The notes under the pieces were generated by a model. It did no database searches, was not told the DNA's origin, and was given only the letters and a program-made list of their open reading frames with translations. Both the position numbers and the translations under genes were made by a program. From Ardenticatenaceae bacterium (GTDB taxonomy: Bacteria; Chloroflexota; Anaerolineae; Promineifilales; Promineifilaceae): DNA of 57,919 bases. Shown piece by piece: positions 51,442 to 57,919 of the stretch. Within the stretch, counting starts at the first letter, position 1; each line of letters begins with the position of its first letter. The DNA lies in contig JASJCR010000039.1 of assembly GCA_030065875.1 (NCBI GenBank), forward strand, positions 1-57,919. The letters are read 5' to 3'.

Positions 51442-54204
51442 ATGTCCACTCTTACCCTAAAATTATTCGGTTCTCCTGAAATTTTTATCGACGGCGAGCC
51501 GGTCACCGGGTTTCATTCAGCCAAAAGCCGCCTCTTATTGTATTATCTGGCGACCATCCGGCGCAGCCACTCTCGGGCTTCGTTGGCCGGGTTCTTGTGG
51601 GGGGATTTACCCGACAAAAACGCCTCCAACAATTTGCGCAAATCGTTAACCAATTTGCGTAAGCTGGTCAATGGTTACCTATCGATTGACCGCGAATCAG
51701 TCGCCTTGGCCTCGGTCGATCCTAGTCAGATAGACGTTCAGGAATTCGAAACTCTGGCTGACACCTCTTCTGCGGCAGTTTCCGACCTCGAAAAAGCCGC
51801 TGCCCTCTACAAGGGGGATTTTCTAGAGGGATTTTATGTGCGAGATGCCCCCGAAATCGAAAACTGGATTCTTGGCGAGCGGGCTCGTCTGAAGGAAATT
51901 TTCCGATCGCTTTTGCTGCGCTTGATTCAGGCTCATCACGCGGCCGGAGACCCTGCGTCTGCTCTGGAGGTCGCCCGAAGATTGCTGGCGCTCGATCCGC
52001 TCCAGGAGAACGTTCATCGGCTTTTGATGAAACTGCATGCGGAACTAGGTCAACGCAGCCAGGCCCTGGCTCAATACAAGGCGTGCGTGACCCTGCTCTC
52101 GGCCGAGCTCGACTTACCACCCGAGCCAGAAACAACGGCGCTTTACACCCAAATTTATACCGGCGCGTTCTTATCATCCTCAACCGCCTCCCCACTTTCG
52201 GAAAAAGAAGACAATCGGGATGACGCCAGAGACCTACTGGGGGATAAAGTGCGGCGCTTCTGGATTGATGGCGTCCTGCACCAAGCTTCCCATTTGGCGG
52301 CACCACTTCACTTGGAGTGGACCATTGATCTTTCCCTGGTCGACCATCCCTGGGCAGACCTGCCATCCCCCCCTCTTTCCCAGACCTCAGGCGGTCAGAG
52401 ATTAGGACTGCTCGACACTTTTTATGCGGCCGATCGGGCCCTGCTCATTCTGGGAACGGCCGGAGCCGGTAAAACGATCTCTCTACTCAATCTGGCAGAC
52501 AAACTTTTGCAACAAGCGGCCGCTGATCCGCTGCAGCCAACCCCGGTTGTTCTACCCCTCTCTTCCTGGTCAAACAGCAAAGCGCCGCTTGATCAATGGA
52601 TTGTCGCCCAATTGACCGTTCGCTATCAAATTCCAGCAAGGCTTGGTCAGCGATGGCTGCTTGAAAACAAACTCGTCCTCATGCTCGATGGGCTGGATGA
52701 AGTTCAGCGTCGCGATCAGGCGGATTGTATAAGGGCGATCAACCGCTTTCGCGATTTACATGGCTTAACGGGGCTGGTGGTTTGCTGCCGAAAAGGGGTC
52801 ATTTCGGCTCAAGAAACAAAACTGCGCCTGGGAAGTGCCCTGGAACTCCATCCGCTCACTCTTTCTCAGGCCAAAGCGTATCTGTCCCAGACGACACCTC
52901 AGCTGCACACGCTGCAGCAGGCGCTCAGCCAGCACGCCTGGCTCCAGGAGATGATTCAATCCCCCCTGCTGCTCAACCTTCTGGCGGTTTCCTGGCAAGA
53001 TCAAAACGGGACAATGATGACCCAAGACGAACTGCTTCAACGGTTTGTTGACGATGCTTTTACTCAGCAGCCAACACAAAATCCGGTTCAGACCGCGCAG
53101 GTCAAACCGCTCCTGCAGTGGTTGGCCGGACGTATGCGTGAGCACAATTTAACCGTTTACTACTTCGAAACGATGCAGCCTAGCTGGCTCAACGACCGTC
53201 GCTCTCGATTTATTTATCTGTTTCTGACTCGTCTGTTGATTGCCGGGTTGTTGGGAGTAGGGATGGCCCTCCTGTATCGTGCCGGCACCCTCGATCAACC
53301 TCAATTTCGCCTCGAGCTGTTCGCCATCGCCGGCAGCTGGCTGCCCCTTGATTCTCTATGGCAAGAAACGATTGGTTTTATGATTCTCGCTCAAATGCAC
53401 TGGATTTTTGCCACTCTGATTGATTTCTGGTGGTTTGAAAGGCGCCGCCAACATGTGGATGAGTCGCTTTTTTCGCGGAAGCAGGCCCTGCTCCTTATCC
53501 TGCTTCATGCGGCAGTCAGCCTGGGATATATCGTGCTGGTCGCCCTACCGTTTGATTCGGCCGTTATCAGCTTCTTTGCCGGCACGCTGCACGTATACTT
53601 TTTGACCGTAGCGCTTGGATATTGGAGCTATTCACAGAGCTATCGCACCGATATTCGTCCTTCCGCATCATTGGGATGGTCGTGGCGCGGGGCCGGGGTC
53701 GGGGGAATTTTCGGGCTCACGCTCGGGTTGATTTTTACGGCTTTCGGGAACCCGGTAGAGTACATTTTGCTGGTTATTCCGGCGGCCGTGATCACCGGCG
53801 GCCTGCGCCGGATCGGTTTGGAACAATCGTATCGACCCAACCAGGGCATTTACGCCACCGCCCGCAACGCCCTCATCGGTGGCGTGACCCAGGGAGCGGT
53901 ACCGCTTCTCCTTTTTGGCTGGACCAGCACGGCCGAGTTTACCTTGATTACATCTCTCGTGGCGGCTGGAATTGGATCTCTGCTTTTTGGAGGGGCAACC
54001 TTAATCAAGCACGGCATCCTGCGCTTGCTTCTCTATCTGGAACGGGGGCTGCCCTTTTATTTAGCCGATTTTCTCGATGACCTGAGCTATCTGATCCGGC
54101 GCATCGGCGGCGGCTACATATTTTTTCATCAGCTGCTGCAAGATTATTTTGCCAGCTCGGATTTTTCAAGCCCGGCAAACTCGCCAAAAAATGCAGATGA
54201 ATAA
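51442..54204 (+). CDS. Membrane-integrated SARP/BTAD-NACHT regulator
   Basis: A 920-aa protein. Residues about 1-95 form an OmpR-like winged helix of the SARP type (LTLKLFGSPEIFIDG, SRASLAGFLWGD) and about 95-245 the BTAD helical domain. A NACHT ATPase follows: Walker A GTAGAGKT (about 339-346), Walker B LVLMLDGLDE (about 411-420), and a winged region to about 570. About eight membrane helices fill residues 590-870, before a C-terminal YIFFHQLLQDYFA segment characteristic of NACHT tails. It is predicted to sense a signal at the membrane and act as a transcription activator, perhaps after ATP-driven assembly or cleavage. It ends within the convergent EspG-like gene (61-base overlap). No ribosome site is visible. 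Confidence 0.88.
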   Translation: MSTLTLKLFGSPEIFIDGEPVTGFHSAKSRLLLYYLATIRRSHSRASLAGFLWGDLPDKNASNNLRKSLTNLRKLVNGYLSIDRESVALASVDPSQIDVQEFETLADTSSAAVSDLEKAAALYKGDFLEGFYVRDAPEIENWILGERARLKEIFRSLLLRLIQAHHAAGDPASALEVARRLLALDPLQENVHRLLMKLHAELGQRSQALAQYKACVTLLSAELDLPPEPETTALYTQIYTGAFLSSSTASPLSEKEDNRDDARDLLGDKVRRFWIDGVLHQASHLAAPLHLEWTIDLSLVDHPWADLPSPPLSQTSGGQRLGLLDTFYAADRALLILGTAGAGKTISLLNLADKLLQQAAADPLQPTPVVLPLSSWSNSKAPLDQWIVAQLTVRYQIPARLGQRWLLENKLVLMLDGLDEVQRRDQADCIRAINRFRDLHGLTGLVVCCRKGVISAQETKLRLGSALELHPLTLSQAKAYLSQTTPQLHTLQQALSQHAWLQEMIQSPLLLNLLAVSWQDQNGTMMTQDELLQRFVDDAFTQQPTQNPVQTAQVKPLLQWLAGRMREHNLTVYYFETMQPSWLNDRRSRFIYLFLTRLLIAGLLGVGMALLYRAGTLDQPQFRLELFAIAGSWLPLDSLWQETIGFMILAQMHWIFATLIDFWWFERRRQHVDESLFSRKQALLLILLHAAVSLGYIVLVALPFDSAVISFFAGTLHVYFLTVALGYWSYSQSYRTDIRPSASLGWSWRGAGVGGIFGLTLGLIFTAFGNPVEYILLVIPAAVITGGLRRIGLEQSYRPNQGIYATARNALIGGVTQGAVPLLLFGWTSTAEFTLITSLVAAGIGSLLFGGATLIKHGILRLLLYLERGLPFYLADFLDDLSYLIRRIGGGYIFFHQLLQDYFASSDFSSPANSPKNADE

Positions 54205-54950
54205 GGCTGCAGCTCAAATTCCGGTTCATCTTCATTCTGGAGCCTTGTTTCAAGCAGCCAGGCGGCCGCATCGCTTTTAAACAAGGTTAAATTTCGCTCC
54301 ACAATCATACCCGACTGCCGCGTCTGGTTATACATAGTGATTGTTTCTTCTATTTGCTCGATGAAGTGGGCGAATTCCAAACCGGTCGAGGCGGATAACC
54401 CTTTGGCGATCAGCAGCGATTCCCATCGGCCGCTCTCGGCGGCGGAAATCGGTGCAAGCTCATTCATCGCCAGCTGAACGGGCTCGAAACCATCTTCTCC
54501 CTCTACCGCATTGATTATTTGCTCGATCGCCTGCATATAAGTTTCCCGCTCGGCAAACAGCTCAAAAAGCACAAATTGATCCGGCAGCATCGTTTGCATC
54601 AGATAAACGTCGCTAGCTGCATAAAATTGCACCAGCGTCGGGGGTTGATTTTGCCGTTCGATGATCAATCCCAACGCCTGATCCGGTTGAGTAGTTGCTC
54701 TCAAAATGGCCGTTATCAGCGGGTGATAAGAAGCGTCTGGATCATCGGGAAAATAGTAACCGCGGGCGATCAACCCGCGCCGGGCCACATCAAGCACAAT
54801 TTGCTGCACCTCTTTATTTTGCTCATCAAACGTCTCTCGATTGACCATCGGCAGGGTGCCAATGCCGGTTTGATTGCCGATAAAAAATATTTCCTCGGCC
54901 GTTAAACGCACCGAAATACCACCCATGTTTTCCATTATTCTGTTACTCAT
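54144..54950 (-). CDS. EspG-like protein (putative ESX substrate chaperone)
   Basis: A 268-aa soluble protein. The order of elements resembles actinobacterial EspG: an opening strand-helix SVRLTAEEIFFIGNQTGI, a helix with VLDVARRGLIARG, then LITAILRATTQPDQALGLII and a strand LVQFYAASDVYLMQ, with a related second half. EspG proteins bind PE/PPE or WXG100-type substrates in the cytosol and deliver them to the ESX secretion machine. The upstream gene encodes a WXG100-domain protein and the gap is 9 bases, with the ribosome site AGAGGA overlapping the upstream stop, so the pair fits a substrate-chaperone unit. Assignment rests on pattern likeness and context, not on a search. Confidence 0.55.
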   Translation of the reverse strand: MSNRIMENMGGISVRLTAEEIFFIGNQTGIGTLPMVNRETFDEQNKEVQQIVLDVARRGLIARGYYFPDDPDASYHPLITAILRATTQPDQALGLIIERQNQPPTLVQFYAASDVYLMQTMLPDQFVLFELFAERETYMQAIEQIINAVEGEDGFEPVQLAMNELAPISAAESGRWESLLIAKGLSASTGLEFAHFIEQIEETITMYNQTRQSGMIVERNLTLFKSDAAAWLLETRLQNEDEPEFELQPYSSAFFGEFAGLEKSELAK

Positions 54951-54959
54951 GTGTTCCTC

Positions 54960-56006
54960 TTAAAACGGTGAAAAACCAATTAATTTGTTGGTTTCTTTAA
55001 TATATTCCTGTTGAAATTGCTTTGCTTTTGCCGGATCGGAATAAATCAAACCCATGTATACATTTTGAGCCACGCCATGAGGCATTGTTTTCCCAGACCG
55101 CTGATAATTTTTGAGGGTTGTATTGGGGTAATTTCTTGCGGTATCTTCATCCGCGTTGTTGTAAAGCGCCACCATGCCGTCTGAAATTTTTCCGGATGTC
55201 CAATCGGCCGCTTTACCGGCCGGTTTGGCCACATACTTGCCGATATAATCATCCGTTACTCCAAATAGAGACAAACCGTCGTGGATCAACGTTGGAATGC
55301 CGGTGAAGGGATTAGAATAGAGCCCGATGCGGGTAAAGGTAGATGTGGTTGCTTCACCAAATGATTCACTCATCGCATTTTCAACATTCATCCCCTTGTC
55401 CATTCGATCTTTCATCCCAAAATAACCGCTTAAACCAAACCCCGCCAAGGTAAAAAAATTTCCAATTGAGCCGGGAATTGATTTCGATCTAAGGGTATCC
55501 TTGAATTTTGTAAAGGCCGCAATCCCTCCAGGAATCAGATTGCCAATGAGATGATCGAGGGCAAAGCCCAACCCGCTGCTCGAATCTCCTCCCCCCGGCG
55601 AACTGCCGCTATTGGAAGCCGAACGATCCTGCTGCTGAGCTTGTGTCGTCTGCCCTCCGTTCACAGATGGTCCGGCCCCATTTACTGCCGGTGCGGCCGG
55701 AGCGGAACCTTTAAAGGGCAAGGCAGCCTCTTCCTCCCCCTTTTTGACCGTTTGGATAATCAATTGGGTGACCCGGAAAGCTTCCTCCAATCCATCAATC
55801 AACCGGCGATGACGTGGCGTAATTACCTCCGCCATTTCTTTTTCGAAAGCCAGCCCGCCTTCACCGACCCAACCCCCATTCACCAGAGCATCGGCACGGC
55901 GCTGGATGTCTGCCATTGTTTCTTTTTGCGTCACCACGCCCTGCTGAAATTGTTTGGCGATTTCCGCCAGTTGATCGTAGTCCGCTTGGAAAATTTGATT
56001 GTTCAT
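54960..56006 (-). CDS. WXG100-domain protein with unassigned C-terminal domain (putative type VII substrate)
   Basis: A 348-aa protein. Residues 1-98 form a WXG100-type helical hairpin with the turn GGWVGEGG (W46-V-G48), as in ESAT-6-like proteins. A Gly/Ser/Gln/Pro-rich linker (about 100-150) leads to a C-terminal domain (about 155-348) with glycine-rich helices (LGFALDHLIGNLIPGG, FFTLAGFGLSGYFG) and DYIGKYVAKPAGKAADW. This layout (WXG domain, linker, variable domain) is that of polymorphic secreted toxins or effectors of type VII systems. No toxin motif is recognised and a Y-x-x-x-D/E export signal is not clear. GGAG precedes the ATG. No ESX core component lies in the window. It is operonic with the EspG-like gene. 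Confidence 0.75.
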   Translation of the reverse strand: MNNQIFQADYDQLAEIAKQFQQGVVTQKETMADIQRRADALVNGGWVGEGGLAFEKEMAEVITPRHRRLIDGLEEAFRVTQLIIQTVKKGEEEAALPFKGSAPAAPAVNGAGPSVNGGQTTQAQQQDRSASNSGSSPGGGDSSSGLGFALDHLIGNLIPGGIAAFTKFKDTLRSKSIPGSIGNFFTLAGFGLSGYFGMKDRMDKGMNVENAMSESFGEATTSTFTRIGLYSNPFTGIPTLIHDGLSLFGVTDDYIGKYVAKPAGKAADWTSGKISDGMVALYNNADEDTARNYPNTTLKNYQRSGKTMPHGVAQNVYMGLIYSDPAKAKQFQQEYIKETNKLIGFSPF

Positions 56007-56230
56007 ATATCGCTCTCCAAAAAAATGGCCACAGATGGCTCGGATTTCTCTTTTTAATAGAACAGGTTGCCGAAAGGTAACAAATCATCGTTCCGAGATC
56101 GTTCCGAATCTGTTCTCAATCCCAATTTGACGATGCTTTGGTGTGTTTTATGATTTTTGTAGTTAAAATCCCCTAAAGTGATTTACAACAAACAAGCACG
56201 GATTAACCCAGAATTTTTTCAAAACAAAAA

Positions 56231-56332
56231 TGTCCGCAGACCCCGTAGGAGTGAACCAAGGGTTCGCAGATTTTCGCAAAGCCCTGCAAGAGCAAGAGAG
56301 AAATCTGTGAAAATCCGTGTTAATCCGTGGCT
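56231..56332 (+). repeat. Dispersed intergenic repeat, family R1 (copy d)
   Basis: This has the same CCGCAGACCCCGTAGG start as copy a, and the AGAGAGAAATCTGTG core after a 27-base insertion-like stretch (TTCGCAAAGCC...). It lies in the 377-base gap 56007-56383, before a TTTTTGTACACTACTTA motif. No gene is supported in the gap. Confidence 0.75.
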
Positions 56333-56383
56333 TTTTGTTTCAACTCTTTTTGTACACTACTTAAGAGCCACCGAGGAAGAAGT

Positions 56384-57790
56384 ATGACCCAGGAACAAAT
56401 TTCAGCAGCAGTAGAACACGCCCACGACCATCAGGAAACCTACCTCACCGGTTTTCAGGAACTCCTGCGAATCCCGTCGGTTAGCACCGACCCGGCCCAC
56501 AGGGCGGACGTGCAGCGTGCAGCGGAGTGGATTGCGGCCGACCTATCCCGTATCGGCTTCAAAAACAGCCGGGCCATTCCCTCATCCGGTCATCCGGTGG
56601 TCTACGGAGAGTGGCTCGGGGCCGGTGACGACAAACCGACCGTGCTCGTCTACGCCCACTACGACGTCCAGCCGGTTGACCCCCTGGATTTATGGGACAA
56701 CCCTCCCTTTGAGCCCGTTCTGAAAGACGGCAGGCTTTACGCCCGGGGCACCATCGACGACAAATGTGGCGTTTTTGTGAACCTCAAGGCGTTTGAGTCG
56801 ATCATGCAAACCGACGGCCGGCTGCCGGTCAACGTCAAGGTCTTTTTTGAGGGTGAGGAAGAAAATGGGTCACCCAACATGGAGCCGTTTGTCATCGAGT
56901 ACAAAGAGATGCTGGCGGCCGATTTACTGCTAATTTCTGACGGTGGCTCCCTGCCCGACCAACCCTTAAACATCACCTCGGTCCGCGGTATCATCGACGG
57001 GGAGGTTTTTGTAAAAGGACCCGCGCGCGATCTTCATTCCGGCTCGTTTGGCGGAATCGTCCATAATCCAGCCCACAAAGTGGCCGAGATAATCGCCGCC
57101 CTGCACGATGCCGACGGCCGGATCCAGATTCCCGGCTTTTACGATGATGTGGCAGCCGTTGACGCGGCTGAACAGCAGCGCATGGATGAACAAAACGAGC
57201 AGATGAAAGCCTATATGAAAGAGCGCTCGGGTGTCCCTGCTTTCTGGGGGCCGCCGGAATATTCATTTATGGAACGAGCCACCGCCCAGCCAACGTGTGA
57301 CGTCAACGGCATGACCAGCGGCTATCAGGGTCAGGGCTCCAAAACAATTATTCCCAGCGAAGCCAGCTTTAAGGTCAGCATGCGCCTGGTCGCCAATCAA
57401 AACCCGGACGATATCGCTGCCAAATTTCTGCGCTTTATCGACAGCTTCCACTGCGATACGCTCGACATCCGGGGCACAGTTGACTCCAAAAGCTGGGCGG
57501 CCCAGCTGCTGACCCAGGGACCGGCCGTCGAAGCGATCAACCGCGCCTTTGAGGTGGTGTGGGGCAAGCGGCCGCTGATGTATCGGCAGGGCGGATCGGT
57601 GCCGATTATCGGCATGTTTCAGCGGGAGTTGGGGATACCGATTACCACTCTGGGGTACGGCGTCGGGGATAACGGCCACGCGCCGAATGAATATATTTTT
57701 CTCGATTACTTCTATCTTGGGATCGATACGGCGATTCATTTTTACTACTATTTAGCTGAAGAGAAGGCAAATAACCGGTCAACCATTTAA
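56384..57790 (+). CDS. M20-family dipeptidase/carboxypeptidase-like peptidase
   Basis: A 468-aa zinc peptidase of the M20 family (CNDP/PepV-like group). Metal-site motifs: VYAHYDVQPVDP (His, Asp), ARGTIDDKCG (bridging Asp), FFEGEEENGSP (catalytic Glu pair), the ISDGG segment and a C-terminal GDNGHAPNEYI (His). The dimerisation domain starts about residue 195 (GEVFVKGPARDLHSGSFG). It cleaves dipeptides or removes C-terminal residues in the cytoplasm. The ATG at 56384 has GAGGAAG at the right distance; the reading from 56327 runs through repeat DNA. Confidence 0.94.
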   Translation: MTQEQISAAVEHAHDHQETYLTGFQELLRIPSVSTDPAHRADVQRAAEWIAADLSRIGFKNSRAIPSSGHPVVYGEWLGAGDDKPTVLVYAHYDVQPVDPLDLWDNPPFEPVLKDGRLYARGTIDDKCGVFVNLKAFESIMQTDGRLPVNVKVFFEGEEENGSPNMEPFVIEYKEMLAADLLLISDGGSLPDQPLNITSVRGIIDGEVFVKGPARDLHSGSFGGIVHNPAHKVAEIIAALHDADGRIQIPGFYDDVAAVDAAEQQRMDEQNEQMKAYMKERSGVPAFWGPPEYSFMERATAQPTCDVNGMTSGYQGQGSKTIIPSEASFKVSMRLVANQNPDDIAAKFLRFIDSFHCDTLDIRGTVDSKSWAAQLLTQGPAVEAINRAFEVVWGKRPLMYRQGGSVPIIGMFQRELGIPITTLGYGVGDNGHAPNEYIFLDYFYLGIDTAIHFYYYLAEEKANNRSTI

Positions 57791-57919
57791 TTAAACGCTT
57801 GGTGCACATTAATTACCAAGCAATCAAGGTCGTGAAAGCCAATGGCTGGCGACCAAGCTGCTGATTGAGATGGATACAGAAATTATGGAGCGCCACTTTG
57901 GCCGCCAGACGGGTCTGTA
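57791..57919 (+). other. Right edge, possible partial ORF
   Basis: A frame free of stops from about 57818 to the edge reads GRESQWLATKLLIEMD, then TEIMERHFGRQTGL, with an ATG at 57870 but no ribosome site. It may be the start of a gene that continues outside the window, or non-coding. Confidence 0.2.

Noticed and set aside
1..57919. tRNA, rRNA, CRISPR or complete insertion sequence
   Set aside because: None seen by eye on either strand; a covariance-model scan would be needed to exclude small RNAs.

Overview
The window most likely comes from a Chloroflexota bacterium of the Anaerolineae/Ardenticatenia/'Promineofilum' type. This is inferred from gene content, not from a marker gene. Pointers are large secreted multidomain proteins ending in a V-F/Y-L/F-P tail, a SARP-NACHT regulator, a WXG100-type protein, many GH/C39/LysM/NBR1-type domains, moderately high GC, and extreme iteration of the palindrome CGGCCG (nine copies in the first 1,244 bases). 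No rRNA, tRNA, CRISPR array or complete insertion sequence was found.

Layout. 0-4.5 kb: 3' part of a PEP-utilising (Rph-like) enzyme, an MFS exporter, a GrdB-family protein that reads through an in-frame UGA as a probable selenoprotein, and a Nudix hydrolase. 4.5-8.6 kb: a MITE-like element, a dienelactone hydrolase, a small STAS-like protein and a multi-PAS histidine kinase. 8.6-14.6 kb: repeat-rich leader DNA with a recognisable promoter, then a co-directional operon of four proteins without signal peptides (acidic small protein, beta-propeller, C39-LysM protein, protein with two glycosidase domains around two NBR1-like Ig domains). 14.6-22.0 kb: crotonase, two TPM-domain proteins, APH-like kinase, YhhN protein, MTA/SAH-type deaminase, alpha/beta hydrolase and a membrane-DUF1566 fusion.

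22.6-29.0 kb is a lower-GC accessory island: LRR protein, membrane protein, DinB protein plus a decayed duplicate of its 3' end, lipoprotein, HepT/MntA toxin-antitoxin pair, a second HEPN (AbiU2-like) protein, a MazG-like remnant and a LamG protein. CGGCCG nearly disappears here (one copy between 25.88 and 28.99 kb). 28.9-39.7 kb: a TPR/HTH regulator diverging from a 2,023-aa secreted protein, followed by a secreted clostripain-like (C11) protease.

39.7-51.3 kb is almost all on the minus strand: GGCT-like and ABM-like proteins, AraC regulator, two alpha/beta hydrolases, a methyltransferase, ANT(6)-like adenylyltransferase, DUF1295 protein, acyltransferase, Tat/lipoprotein amine oxidase and a beta-lactamase-like lipoprotein. 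51.4-56.0 kb: a membrane-integrated SARP-NACHT regulator converges with a two-gene operon of a WXG100-domain protein and an EspG-like protein. This looks like an orphan type VII (ESX-like) substrate-chaperone module. The window ends with an M20 dipeptidase.

The strongest points for follow-up are the UGA/selenocysteine gene with a bSECIS-like hairpin, the WXG100/EspG-like/SARP-NACHT locus, the signal-less hydrolase operon with its unusual leader, the HEPN island, and several dispersed repeat families.
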